DNA of 64,000 nt from Haloplanus salinus (GTDB lineage Archaea; Halobacteriota; Halobacteria; Halobacteriales; Haloferacaceae): assembly GCF_003336245.1 (NCBI RefSeq), contig NZ_QPHM01000001.1:2174113-2238112 (forward strand), written 5' to 3'. Positions 52,364 to 61,334 of this stretch are shown here, in pieces; the stretch's first letter is position 1, and each line of letters begins with the position of its first letter. The notes under the pieces are model-generated. The model saw only the letters and a program-made list of their open reading frames with translations, was not told where the DNA came from and searched no databases. The position numbers and the translations under genes were made by a program.

Positions 52364-52540
52364 CTACTCCCCGGCGCGCGAGAGGACGCCCCCGCCGACC
52401 AGACAGCACAGCGCCGCCCCCACGTACGGCACCGACTCGGCGAGGGAGATGACCCCGCCAACCGTTCCGACCGCACTGCCCAGAAAGAGCAGACAGGCGA
52501 GGGCGAGAAACGCCTGACCGACGAGTCGCGTGCGGCGCAT
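52364..52540 (-). CDS. small membrane protein downstream of pelA
   Basis: The predicted protein has 58 residues with two spans, LVGQAFLALACLLFLGSAVGTVGG and VPYVGAALCCLVGGGVL. Its ATG overlaps the pelA TGA (ATGA), so it is translationally coupled to pelA. It has no recognised family. Its association with Pelota may be only local. Confidence 0.65.
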   Translation of the reverse strand: MRRTRLVGQAFLALACLLFLGSAVGTVGGVISLAESVPYVGAALCCLVGGGVLSRAGE

Positions 52541-53607
52541 CAGTCCAGCCGATACCGGAGTAGCGCCGCGACGCCGCCCAGATTCTTCAGGCGCTGTCCG
52601 GGCTCGAACTCGCCGGAGAACACCACCACGTCGCCGCCCTGTCGCTCGACCGAGGTGATGATTTCGTCGGCGTCCACGTCCCACTCGCCCCCTCCCTGCC
52701 GCTCCTCCCGGAGTCGGTCGTCGAGGACGAGCAGGGTTTCGACGGCGCCGAACTCGGCCGCCTCGGCCACCGCCTCGGGACCGTAGGTCGCCTTCGCGCC
52801 CGTCGCCATCTCCTCGGTCAACTCGTCGATGAGTTCCGCCTCGCGGGCGATGCGCGTCTCCGTCTGCACGTCCTCGAGGGCGCCCCGCTTCAGCACCTCG
52901 TGGACGCCCCGGTCGCCGACGCCCGAGGTGTCCACGGTGGTCGTCTTCGCCGCCACGTCGGGGTAGTTCTCCTCCAAGTGGTCCAGCGCGTCCCCCTTGG
53001 TGAAGCCCGGCCCCGCGAGGATCACCGCGTCGGCGTCGAGGTGGGACAGTGCCTCGCCGAGTTCGGCGAACAGCTCCGAGCGCGGGCGGGCGTACTCGCC
53101 TTTCCCCGTCGGGCGGGTGAGGGAAACGTACTCCTCGGTGCCGTACTGGGCGACGGTGTGGACGTGAGCCTCGCCTTCCTCCACCGTCGCGATGGCTACC
53201 TCCGGATTTTCGGCCGCCGCCTCGGCCTCCTCGATGCGCTCCATCTGGTCCGGTTTGAACCGCTTTTCTATCGTCAGCTCGTCGTGTTCCTCGACGTTGA
53301 GCGTGTGGTGGTGGCCCAACTGGTCCTCGCGGGAGCAGCCGACGATGACGCCGCTCACGCGGAGGCGGTTGGCGAAGCGGGCGAACTCCACGTCCTCCAC
53401 CTCCAGCGTGACGTGGATGTGTTCGCGCTCGCCGCCGGTGTCGCGCATCCGGTCGTCGTCGCGCTGGATACGGCGGCTCGTGTCGCCCTCCACGTCGTCG
53501 CCGGGTTCGAGGACGTAGGACAGGTGCCAGAGGTCGTCGACGTTCTCCGGGACGACCGTCAGCCGGGTGCGTCCCTCCTCGCCGCGACCACGGCTCTGGA
53601 TTCGCAT
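52540..53607 (-). CDS. pelA: Pelota (Dom34), ribosome-rescue factor
   Basis: The protein has 355 residues. It binds the empty A site of stalled ribosomes and, with an aEF1A- or Hbs1-like GTPase and ABCE1, splits them. Segments: [27 protein letters not shown] and [23 protein letters not shown] in the N-terminal Sm-like domain; [28 protein letters not shown] and [26 protein letters not shown] in the central domain; LDDRLREE and [25 protein letters not shown] at the end. rqcH is close by, another ribosome-quality-control gene. A small membrane-protein gene is coupled to it. Confidence 0.94.
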   Translation of the reverse strand: MRIQSRGRGEEGRTRLTVVPENVDDLWHLSYVLEPGDDVEGDTSRRIQRDDDRMRDTGGEREHIHVTLEVEDVEFARFANRLRVSGVIVGCSREDQLGHHHTLNVEEHDELTIEKRFKPDQMERIEEAEAAAENPEVAIATVEEGEAHVHTVAQYGTEEYVSLTRPTGKGEYARPRSELFAELGEALSHLDADAVILAGPGFTKGDALDHLEENYPDVAAKTTTVDTSGVGDRGVHEVLKRGALEDVQTETRIAREAELIDELTEEMATGAKATYGPEAVAEAAEFGAVETLLVLDDRLREERQGGGEWDVDADEIITSVERQGGDVVVFSGEFEPGQRLKNLGGVAALLRYRLD

Positions 53608-53716
53608 ACTGGAGGGTCGCGGTCCGGGGACTCATGCCTTGTCATTCCGGTCCGTGCCGACCGGTCACCCGTTCGGATCGTGCCCGCTAAACACGTCCAT
53701 CGGCCCGGCCGCTCGC

Positions 53717-54421
53717 TCAGACCGCCGGTCGCTCCGTCCCCGTTTCGCCCTCGCCGTCGTGGAGTTCGAGCCCCCGGCAGTCGCCCCACGCGTGCCCGAC
53801 GAGGTAGTACGCCGCGGTGACGGCGTAGAAGCCCACGAACGCGCCGACGACCGTGCCGAGGATGGGAACGACGTTGAGGACGGCGGCGACGAGCCCCGCA
53901 CCGAGGACGATCACGAAGCCGGTCAGCCACGCCGTCGCGTACGTGCCCGACGTGAGGACGGGACGGAGGTCACCGACCGCGAAGCCCGACCGGATCGATC
54001 CCTGTTCGGCGTAGTTGGCGACGGCCGCGGGGACGACGTACGCCGCTAGCAGGCCGAGCGCGAGCGCGAGGAGGCCGCCGACGAGACCCACCGCGCCGAC
54101 GACGAGCCCCGACCGGGGACCGGGTCCCGCGGCCGCGGCCGCGAGGCCGGCCGTCACCGCGACCACCACGGCGGGCACCAGCCCGTACGCGAGGGCGATT
54201 GCGAACGCGCGGACGCCGTCGCCCGCCAGGCTCCCCCAGTCGTCGAACTGCGGCGGCGCGTCGTCGCCATGCATCGTCCCGCGCAGCACGCGGACCAGAT
54301 AGCCCGCGACCAGTACCGTCGGCACCACGAGGAAGCCGAGGAGCGTCAACAGTCCGCCGAGTACGACCGTCTTGACCCACTCATCGCTCTCGCGAGGGTA
54401 GGTGAGGGATGCGGTAATCAT
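53717..54421 (-). CDS. DUF4013 membrane protein
   Basis: The predicted protein has 234 residues and is a paralogue of the gene at 31806-32519. It shares LTYPRESDEWVKTVVLGGLLTLLGFLVVP and GDDAPPQFDDWGSLAGDGVRAFAIALAYGLVP with the family's FDDW loop. The C-terminus is soluble (LELHDGEGETGTERPAV). Function unknown. It lies between pelA and rqcH. Confidence 0.82.
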   Translation of the reverse strand: MITASLTYPRESDEWVKTVVLGGLLTLLGFLVVPTVLVAGYLVRVLRGTMHGDDAPPQFDDWGSLAGDGVRAFAIALAYGLVPAVVVAVTAGLAAAAAGPGPRSGLVVGAVGLVGGLLALALGLLAAYVVPAAVANYAEQGSIRSGFAVGDLRPVLTSGTYATAWLTGFVIVLGAGLVAAVLNVVPILGTVVGAFVGFYAVTAAYYLVGHAWGDCRGLELHDGEGETGTERPAV

Positions 54422-54521
54422 GATAGTGCGAGCCCAACGGGGCGATCCAGTTTGCTCGGTGCTAGAACGTCGGTCGTGGTATTAAAGATATGTAGGCTGA
54501 CATCGTCTCCCGGCGTCGGCG

Positions 54522-56630
54522 CTACCCCTCGACGATGTCGCTTCCGCCCGGCGGCAGGAACTCCTGAATCCGGTCCGGGCTGGCGACCTTTCGGACGAAC
54601 GACTCGTCGGCGAAGCGCTCCTTGAACCGGCGATAACACAGCTTCGCCGCGTCGTTCTGGGCGTATTTGCCGGGTTCGAGGCGAAGCGTCGTCGCCGCCT
54701 GCGGTTCGACCGCCGACGGCGGGCCGCCGATCACCCGCGTTTCGGGCTCGCACTGGATGCCGACGGCGACGCTCGCGGACACGTCGCGGAAGTAGGTACG
54801 ATCCCCGCGGATGACGAACCCGCCTTTCTCGATGTACTCGCCGCTCTCGGGCGTCTTCGAGACCTGATCCGGGTCGACCATGTACGCGTCGCCCGCGAAC
54901 CGGCCGTCCTTCCAGACGGAGGAGTACGAGACGGCGAACTGTGCGGCCTCCGCCAGCGACGACTGGGGGAAATCCACCGCTCGTGCCTTCTCGCTCGGTC
55001 CCGTCGCCTTCAGGATCGTCACCGGGCCGCCGTGGGCCTGTGCGTGGAAGAAGCGGTCGTTGCCCTCCATATACTTCTTGACCAGCGCCTCGTTCTCGTC
55101 GGCGTTCCGGCCGCCGACGACGAGGAACTCGTCGCTCGTGTGGAACCACCGGAACTCCTCGTACCAGTGGTCCGGCTGCTTGATCGGCACCGACGCCATC
55201 GAGAGCCAGTCCCGATCCTGGGGTTCCTCGTCCGCGTCCGCCTCGTCCGCCTCGCCGTCCTCGTCGTCGGCCTCCCACTCCTCGCGGCGGCGCTCGACCG
55301 CCGCCAGTTCCTCGCGGGTGTTCTCGATGGCCTCCAGCGCCCCCTCCTTCTTGCCTTCGACCCGCTTTGCCTCCTGGTAGCGCCGATCGGCGTTTTTTTC
55401 GACGCCCATCGAGGGGTCGACCGGTACGCGCGTCTCGCCGAGGTCTATCGTCACGGTCCCCTCCTTCGGGTTCACGTCGACCACCGCCTCGGCGGCCGGG
55501 ATGCCGCGTTCGGCGCCCTCCGCGAGGGTCGTCTCGATGTCCTCCCACCCGTGTCCCTCCTCGCGGGCCGCCCGAACCGTCGAGATGATGTCGTCGACGA
55601 GGTCGTAGTCGGCGTAGAGCGCCTCGGCGCGTTCGCGCTCCGCCTCGGCCTCCTCCTCGAACCCTTCGATGGCACCTTCCTGTTGTTCGATGATGCGCTC
55701 CTGTTTCGCGATTTCGGCCTCGAAGTCCGGCCGCTCCTGCCCCGTCGACGTCTCCTCCTCGGGTTCGCGTTCGAGGCGGTAGAAGTAGTCGTCGACGGCG
55801 GCGTTGAAGGAGTCGTACACCTCCCTGTCCAGCCCTTCGCGCTCCGTCAGCGGGAAGGGCGTTACGTCGACGACCCGGTCCTCGTCGAGGTAGACGCGTG
55901 GGTCGACGTCGCCTTCCCGGAGTCGTTCGGCCAGGCGGCCGATGGCGTCGTGGAGGGCGCGGTAGGTCTCGTCGTCGGCCTCGGCGATGTCGAGGGTCTT
56001 CTCGACGCCCGCCCGCGAGCAGAGTTCCTCGCCGTAGAGGCCGCCGAAGTTGAGCTGGGTCGCGAGGGTGCGCACCACGTCCGTATCCGACTCCTCCATC
56101 CGGCGGACGAAAGCGTCGTAGCCCACCTTCAGCGGGTGAATGCGCGACTCGGGGAAGCCGTACTGCGACCCCGGCGCGACCGTCCGCGATTTCAACCGAA
56201 CGGTCTCCAGGCTCCGAACTACGTCTCCGCTCTCGTCCAACACTGCGACGTTCCCCTGGCCGAACAGTTCGGCGACGATGCGGGTGTCCGCGTCGTCGCG
56301 TTCGAACTCGAAGACGAGGATGCGGTCGAACTCGTACTGTTCCACGCCGGCGAAGTCGGCGCCGCTCAGGCGGTTCCGGAGCATCATCGCGAAGTTCGGG
56401 GGACGCCCCGGCGCGTCCGCGACGTGGTCCGGGTCGGCGACGTGGGCCCGTTTCACGTCGCCCACCTCGATCATGAGTTCGACGCGGCCGCGGTCGAAAT
56501 CCCGCATCCGAAACCGGAGGAGGTCGTCGTCGTAGAGGTAGGCCTTGTCGACTTTCGCGCCCTCGTACCGGTTCAACTCGGTGACGAGGGCGGCGAGGTC
56601 GACGCTCGTCAGTTCCCGCTTCGCGTCCAT
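54522..56630 (-). CDS. rqcH: RqcH (NEMF/Tae2 family), ribosome-associated quality control
   Basis: The protein has 702 residues. RqcH binds the obstructed large subunit and, in bacteria and archaea, adds alanine tails to stalled nascent chains. ELTSVDLAALVTELNRYEGAKVDKAYLY is the NFACT-N start, PPNFAMMLRNRLSGADFAGVEQYEFDRIL the next conserved part. Coiled coil spans about residues 370-570 (EIAKQERIIEQQEGAIEGFEEEAEAERE). NFACT-R has FRWFHTSDEFLVVGGRNADENEALVKKYM and FHAQAHGGPVTILKATGPSEKARAV. The start MDAKRELTSVD was chosen over a longer frame that is not conserved. Confidence 0.93.
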   Translation of the reverse strand: MDAKRELTSVDLAALVTELNRYEGAKVDKAYLYDDDLLRFRMRDFDRGRVELMIEVGDVKRAHVADPDHVADAPGRPPNFAMMLRNRLSGADFAGVEQYEFDRILVFEFERDDADTRIVAELFGQGNVAVLDESGDVVRSLETVRLKSRTVAPGSQYGFPESRIHPLKVGYDAFVRRMEESDTDVVRTLATQLNFGGLYGEELCSRAGVEKTLDIAEADDETYRALHDAIGRLAERLREGDVDPRVYLDEDRVVDVTPFPLTEREGLDREVYDSFNAAVDDYFYRLEREPEEETSTGQERPDFEAEIAKQERIIEQQEGAIEGFEEEAEAERERAEALYADYDLVDDIISTVRAAREEGHGWEDIETTLAEGAERGIPAAEAVVDVNPKEGTVTIDLGETRVPVDPSMGVEKNADRRYQEAKRVEGKKEGALEAIENTREELAAVERRREEWEADDEDGEADEADADEEPQDRDWLSMASVPIKQPDHWYEEFRWFHTSDEFLVVGGRNADENEALVKKYMEGNDRFFHAQAHGGPVTILKATGPSEKARAVDFPQSSLAEAAQFAVSYSSVWKDGRFAGDAYMVDPDQVSKTPESGEYIEKGGFVIRGDRTYFRDVSASVAVGIQCEPETRVIGGPPSAVEPQAATTLRLEPGKYAQNDAAKLCYRRFKERFADESFVRKVASPDRIQEFLPPGGSDIVEG

Positions 56631-56963
56631 GCCCGATCTTTGCGTGTGGGGCTGAAAAGACGTGTCGTTGTCGGTGCGCCACCCGGACGGTCCGTCGCGG
56701 ATCGGGATTCGCTTCCGACCGGACGCGCCGTCGGACGCCGACTCACCGACGACCCGACCGGCGGCGATGCCCCTCGCCCGCCGTGCCGGCACACGGGAAC
56801 GCCGACCTACAGCTGGTTCACAAAAAATGTCCTAATACCCATACTTAACCGGTTCTAACCAAACGTACGATTCGTGTGGATGGGAGTACGTACGATGATC
56901 GTACACTCACCGTACCCAACTACCTGACCCACGACGGAAGCCAACGATCGGCTCGGACACACC
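56631..56963. other. intergenic region between rqcH and the acyltransferase gene
   Basis: No gene is supported. A TATA-like taatacccatacttaac stretch at about 56832-56848 lies too far (over 100 nt) from the acyltransferase start to be its simple promoter. Confidence 0.35.
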
Positions 56964-58016
56964 ATGACGAAACGCCACGTCGATATCCCACCGGAGGCAC
57001 AGGCAACGATCGATCAAACCATCGAGCATATCGATACGCGGCTCGCGGAGGAGGCTCTCGCCCCCACCATCGCGGAGTTACTCGCCGACCTCTTCGGCGA
57101 CTGGGACGCGTACCAACGGTATCGAAACGGGGAGACGGTCCCACCGATAACCCGAACTCGGCTCCAAAGCTACGACCCACGGAACGCACTCATCGAAACC
57201 GAACACTGGGCGGAACAGAAACTCTCGGCGCTGCAGGAGGCGAAGTGTCTGCGATATCTCTGGGAGGGGTTCGATCTGTCGCCCCTGTCGAACAACCTCG
57301 CGTTCGCGATTCCGTTCCGGCAGACCCTCGCGAACCACCTGTTCGCCGAAGCCGGCGACGGACTTCGCCTGTTCGGCGGCATCAAGATTCAGTGCGGCCA
57401 CAATATCGTCATGGGCGATAACGTCGTCGTCCACAACGACGTGCTCCTCGACGACCGTGGGAGGCTTTCGGTCGGTGATCGGGTCTCCATCGCGGACCGG
57501 AGCCACGTCCACACCCACGATCACGACACCGTCGATCAGACGGAGGTGACGACGTACGAGACGATTCTCGAAGACGACGTTCGACTCGGGTACGGTTCGA
57601 TGATCAGCGCCGGCTGTCGCATCGGACGGAACGCGATGGTCGGAGCGGGGGCGACGACGCTGGGTGATGCTCCGCCCCACCACATCGTCGCCGGGTCGCC
57701 GGCAAAGAGCGTCAAAGTCAAGCCGGGATGGGGCTCGGTCGCCGACAACTTGGGACCGCTTCCGGACAACCGCGAACGCCGGCGACTCCCGACGGAGCTT
57801 CCCGAGTCGTTCGACGAGTTCGACGAGTTCGGGCGGAACTTATCCCCCCTGAAGACGTATCGGGATAGGCCGTCGGAACGAGCGAGTACCGACCGTCCGG
57901 CACCGCTTCGGAGGCAACCACTATACGCCCCGCCCGACTGCCCCCACTATGCGACTGGAGGACTACTGGGGCGTTGGGCCGAAGACGAGCGAGCGCCTCC
58001 GAGACCGGTTGGGTGA
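56964..58016 (+). CDS. hexapeptide-repeat acyltransferase
   Basis: The predicted protein has 350 residues. The middle shows left-handed beta-helix hexapeptides (GGIKIQCGHNIVMGDNVVVHNDVLL, RLSVGDRVSIADRSHVHTH, SMISAGCRIGRNAMVGAGATTLGDAPPHHIVAGSPAKSVKVK), typical of sugar or lipid O-acetyltransferases. The N-terminal 150 residues are helical and not typical of sugar enzymes. The last 60 residues (from about KTYRDRPSERAST) look out of place, and the frame runs 68 bases into the next gene. The original stop may have been lost; the real end may be near 57850-57870. Confidence 0.75.
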   Translation: MTKRHVDIPPEAQATIDQTIEHIDTRLAEEALAPTIAELLADLFGDWDAYQRYRNGETVPPITRTRLQSYDPRNALIETEHWAEQKLSALQEAKCLRYLWEGFDLSPLSNNLAFAIPFRQTLANHLFAEAGDGLRLFGGIKIQCGHNIVMGDNVVVHNDVLLDDRGRLSVGDRVSIADRSHVHTHDHDTVDQTEVTTYETILEDDVRLGYGSMISAGCRIGRNAMVGAGATTLGDAPPHHIVAGSPAKSVKVKPGWGSVADNLGPLPDNRERRRLPTELPESFDEFDEFGRNLSPLKTYRDRPSERASTDRPAPLRRQPLYAPPDCPHYATGGLLGRWAEDERAPPRPVG

Positions 58017-59667
58017 GGAAGCCGCCGTCGAAGCCATCGAATCCGCGGACGTGCGCGCGCTGACCGACGCGGGGATCACGCGTGGGCGAGCGACCCGGGT
58101 GCTCCGCCGCGCCAACGACGAGGCGGGGATGGACGCGCTGGCGACCCGCGACACGCGCGAGGTGTACGACGACCTGCTGGCGCTGGCGAGCGAGTACGCG
58201 CTCACCCGCCACGCAGCCGACCGGATTCGCGTCCTGACGCCGCTTTCCGATCCCGACGCCGTGGTGGCGCGACTCGACGCCGTCGACGCCGCGCGCGAGG
58301 CGTGGACCGGCCTCGACGACGCGGGACGGGACGCGGTCGGAGACGCCTTCGACGCCTACGACGCGGCGGCGGGCACCGAACGCGCCGCCGTCGACGCCGT
58401 CCTCGCGCTCCGGGACGCCGGGCTGGACGGGTCGACGTTCGACGCCCTCGACGACATCGACCCCGACGCGGTCCGCGAGGCAGCCGACGCCCTGCAGTAC
58501 GTCACCCCCGACGGCGTGGCCGCGGGCGCCGACGACCGCCTCGACGACCTGCGCGGCCGCCTCGACGACGCCCGCGACCTGGAGAACTCCGCGTTCGACG
58601 TACTGGAGCGGATTCGGGAGACGGGCGTCCGTGATCTGGGGGATTTCCGCCGCGCCTTCGCGGACTACGTCGACCGCGAGACGCGGCTCTCGCGCTCGGC
58701 GGTCGAGGAGGTGGCGCCCGACGAGGCCCACGACGCCGCCGACTTCGTGAGTACGGCGCTCCGGGCGCTGGTCGACGACTTGGAACGCCGGGTCGCGGAC
58801 CGGGAACGCGAGGTCGAGGACGGCCTCCGCGCGTCCATCGCCGACGCCCGCGCGGACGTGGACCGGGCGGTCGCCGCCGTCGACGACGTGGCCCTCGACC
58901 TGTCGCTCGCGCGCTTCGCGGCGGCTCACGACCTCACACGACCGGAACTCGGAGGCGACGGTCTCGCCGTCGAGGGGGCGCGCAACCTCTTCATCGACGA
59001 CCCCGACCCCGTGGATTACGCGATCGGCGAGCACGACCTGTCGCCGCCGACGGGCGACCGCGTGGCCGTGCTGACCGGCGCGAACAGCGGGGGGAAGACG
59101 ACCCTGCTGGAGACGTGCTGTTCGGTCGCGCTGCTGGCGGCGATGGGGCTGCCCGTCCCCGCCGACCGCGCCGCCGTGGGCGCTTTCGACGCCGTCGTCT
59201 TCCATCGCCGGCACGCGAGTTTCAACGCCGGCGTGCTGGAGTCGACGCTGAAGTCGATCGTTCCGCCGCTGACCGGCGATGGCCGGACGCTGATGCTCGT
59301 CGACGAGTTCGAGGCGATCACCGAACCCGGCCGCGCCGCGGACCTGTTGAACGGGCTGGTGGGTCTGACGGTCGAGCGCGGCGCCCTCGGAGTGTACGTC
59401 ACCCACCTCGCGGACGACCTGAGTCCGCTCCCCCCGACCGCACGCATCGACGGCATCTTCGCGGAGGGGCTGACGCCGGAGCTGGCGCTCCGGGTGGACT
59501 ACCAGCCCCGCTTCGGCACCGTCGGCAAGTCGACGCCGGAGTTCATCGTCTCCCGTCTGGTCGCCAACGCGGGCGACCGGCAGGTCCGACAGGGGTTCGA
59601 ACACCTCGCCGCCGCCGTCGGCGAGGAGGCGGTCCAGCGCACGCTCTCGGACGCGTACGAGGGCTGA
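57949..59667 (+). CDS. MutS-like ATPase with N-terminal HhH domain
   Basis: The predicted protein has 572 residues. The first 50 (LEDYWGVGPKTSERLRDRLG, IESADVRALTDAGI) form helix-hairpin-helix DNA-binding motifs. A long coiled region follows, and then MutS-family ATPase motifs: Walker A VLTGANSGGKTTLLETCCSV, and LMLVDEFEAITEPGRAADLL (Walker B), with YVTHLADDLSPLPPT after it. Haloarchaea carry several such MutS-related proteins (MutS5-like) of uncertain role, distinct from mismatch-repair MutS1. It overlaps the preceding acyltransferase frame by 68 bases, in a different frame. Confidence 0.88.
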   Translation: MRLEDYWGVGPKTSERLRDRLGEEAAVEAIESADVRALTDAGITRGRATRVLRRANDEAGMDALATRDTREVYDDLLALASEYALTRHAADRIRVLTPLSDPDAVVARLDAVDAAREAWTGLDDAGRDAVGDAFDAYDAAAGTERAAVDAVLALRDAGLDGSTFDALDDIDPDAVREAADALQYVTPDGVAAGADDRLDDLRGRLDDARDLENSAFDVLERIRETGVRDLGDFRRAFADYVDRETRLSRSAVEEVAPDEAHDAADFVSTALRALVDDLERRVADREREVEDGLRASIADARADVDRAVAAVDDVALDLSLARFAAAHDLTRPELGGDGLAVEGARNLFIDDPDPVDYAIGEHDLSPPTGDRVAVLTGANSGGKTTLLETCCSVALLAAMGLPVPADRAAVGAFDAVVFHRRHASFNAGVLESTLKSIVPPLTGDGRTLMLVDEFEAITEPGRAADLLNGLVGLTVERGALGVYVTHLADDLSPLPPTARIDGIFAEGLTPELALRVDYQPRFGTVGKSTPEFIVSRLVANAGDRQVRQGFEHLAAAVGEEAVQRTLSDAYEG

Positions 59668-59730
59668 GCGGGAGCACCCGCCCCGGCTTCGGAGCGTGCG
59701 ACTCTTAACTCCGCGTCGTCTGTGGGGTGT

Positions 59731-61101
59731 ATGTTCGAGGCCCGATCGGGACTCCTCGCCGAGAACCCCCCGTTTCGAGGGTACGGCGCGGCGGTCACGG
59801 CCGGTCCCGACGGGCCACGGGTGTTCGTCGCCGGCTTCGGCGACGCCAACCGCGTCCTCGGCTGGGCGGGTGGGTCCGTCGTCGATGCGGCCTGTGGCGT
59901 CCTCGCGGACGAGGGGCGCCACGCCATCGGCGTCGCCGCCGCCGACCTGGACGCCGACGGCCACGAGGAGGTGTACGTCCACAACGTCGCTGCCTTCGGC
60001 GGCACCTCCGCGGAGGCGGACCTCCTCCTCGACCCGACCGGTGACGGAACGTGGCGCGACCTGTTCGCCGATCCGCTGAACCGCGGCCGCGAGAACTACC
60101 ACGTCGGCCGTTCGGTCGCCGCCGTCGACCGCCTCGGCACCGGCCGGTACGGGATGTTCGTCACCGGCTACGGCGCCCCCGCTCGCTTCTACGAGGTGGG
60201 CGACGACGGCGGCATCACCGACCTCGCGGACGCGGTCGGACTGGACGTGGTGACCGGTGGGCGGTCGGTCGCCGCCGGGCCCATCCTCTCGGACCGGACG
60301 GACGTGTTCGTCGGCGCCGAACGGGGACCGAACCTCCTACTTCGGAACGTCGGCGGGACGTTCGTCGACGTGGCCCGGGAGTACGGCGTCGCCGACGCCG
60401 AGGAGAACGCCCGTGGGGCGGCGCTCGTCGCCCCGGACGGCGCGGCGACGCCCGACATCGTCTGTGGCAACTGGAACGGCGAGACCCGGCTGTTCGCCCG
60501 CGAGGGCGACGCGTTCGTGGACGCCGCCCCGCCCGCGCTCGCCCGGCCGGCGCGCGTCCGGACCGTCGTCGCCGCCGACTTCGACAACGACGGCCGCCAG
60601 GAACTGTTCGTCAACTGCCTCGGCGCTCCCAACCGTCTACTCGAATACGACGGCGAGTGGACACAGACGGGCGTGGGCGACGCCCTCGAACCCGAGGGCA
60701 TGGGCACCGGCGCCGCCGTCGCCGACTTCGACGGCGACGGGACGCTCGAACTCCTCGTCGTCCACGGCGAGGCCGAGGCCCAGCCGCTCTCCCTGTTCGC
60801 CGCCCCCAACGACGGCGACTGGCTCCGCGTCCGCCCGCTCACGCCCGACGGCGCGCCCGCCCGCGGCGCCCGGGTCGACCTGACGACCGACGACGGCCGA
60901 CAGACCCGACTCGTCGACCCCGGCAGCGGCTACCTCTGTCAGATGGAACCGGTCGCTCACTTCGGCCTCGGGACGGCGACGCCGCACGAGGTCACGGTCC
61001 GCTGGCCCGACGGACGCGAGCGAACGGTGACGGACCCCGCCACCCGGACGACGATACGGTGTCCCCATCCCGGTGGACGACCGTCGCGCCGGCCGAGTTA
61101 G
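59731..61101 (+). CDS. FG-GAP/ASPIC (CRTAC1-like) repeat protein
   Basis: The protein has 456 residues. It has FG-GAP-type repeats with Ca-binding DxDxDG-like loops (AAADLDADGHEEVYVHN, VAADFDNDGRQELFVNC, VADFDGDGTLELLVVHG) and an ASPIC/UnbV end (RGARVDLTTDDGRQTRLVDPGSGYLCQMEPVAHFGLG, VTVRWPDGRER). Bacterial relatives are secreted. No signal peptide is visible here from the start at 59731, so it may be cytoplasmic or exported by an unrecognised route. Function unknown. Confidence 0.82.
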   Translation: MFEARSGLLAENPPFRGYGAAVTAGPDGPRVFVAGFGDANRVLGWAGGSVVDAACGVLADEGRHAIGVAAADLDADGHEEVYVHNVAAFGGTSAEADLLLDPTGDGTWRDLFADPLNRGRENYHVGRSVAAVDRLGTGRYGMFVTGYGAPARFYEVGDDGGITDLADAVGLDVVTGGRSVAAGPILSDRTDVFVGAERGPNLLLRNVGGTFVDVAREYGVADAEENARGAALVAPDGAATPDIVCGNWNGETRLFAREGDAFVDAAPPALARPARVRTVVAADFDNDGRQELFVNCLGAPNRLLEYDGEWTQTGVGDALEPEGMGTGAAVADFDGDGTLELLVVHGEAEAQPLSLFAAPNDGDWLRVRPLTPDGAPARGARVDLTTDDGRQTRLVDPGSGYLCQMEPVAHFGLGTATPHEVTVRWPDGRERTVTDPATRTTIRCPHPGGRPSRRPS

Positions 61102-61139
61102 CGGGATTTAAGACGGGGTCCACGCTACTGACAGGAAAG

Positions 61140-61334
61140 ATGATCGACCCCACATCCGATATTGGGGAGGACGTCGACGAGAGCACCGCACCGACGTGTC
61201 ATACGTGTGGGAAGAAGATCATGCAGGAGCCGAACCATCGGGTCGTCTCGTGGGTCGACGAGGGGAACGTCGAACATCTGCACTTCTGTGACGACGACTG
61301 TCACGCGGACTGGAGCGGGCGGCGGCCGCGATAA
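61140..61334 (+). CDS. small zinc-binding protein (DUF7576-like)
   Basis: The protein has 64 residues. The Cys pairs CHTCGKKIMQ and, in the C-terminal half, HFCDDDCHADW suggest a treble-clef or zinc-ribbon, resembling the DUF7576 group of haloarchaeal small zinc-finger proteins. A TATA-like ggatttaaga lies about 28-33 nt upstream, so the transcript is probably leaderless. It ends immediately beside the stop of the convergent helicase gene. Confidence 0.75.
   Translation: MIDPTSDIGEDVDESTAPTCHTCGKKIMQEPNHRVVSWVDEGNVEHLHFCDDDCHADWSGRRPR

Noticed and set aside
57718..60102. 794-codon minus-strand frame
   Set aside because: Antisense to the MutS-like gene and its neighbours, with no domain features.
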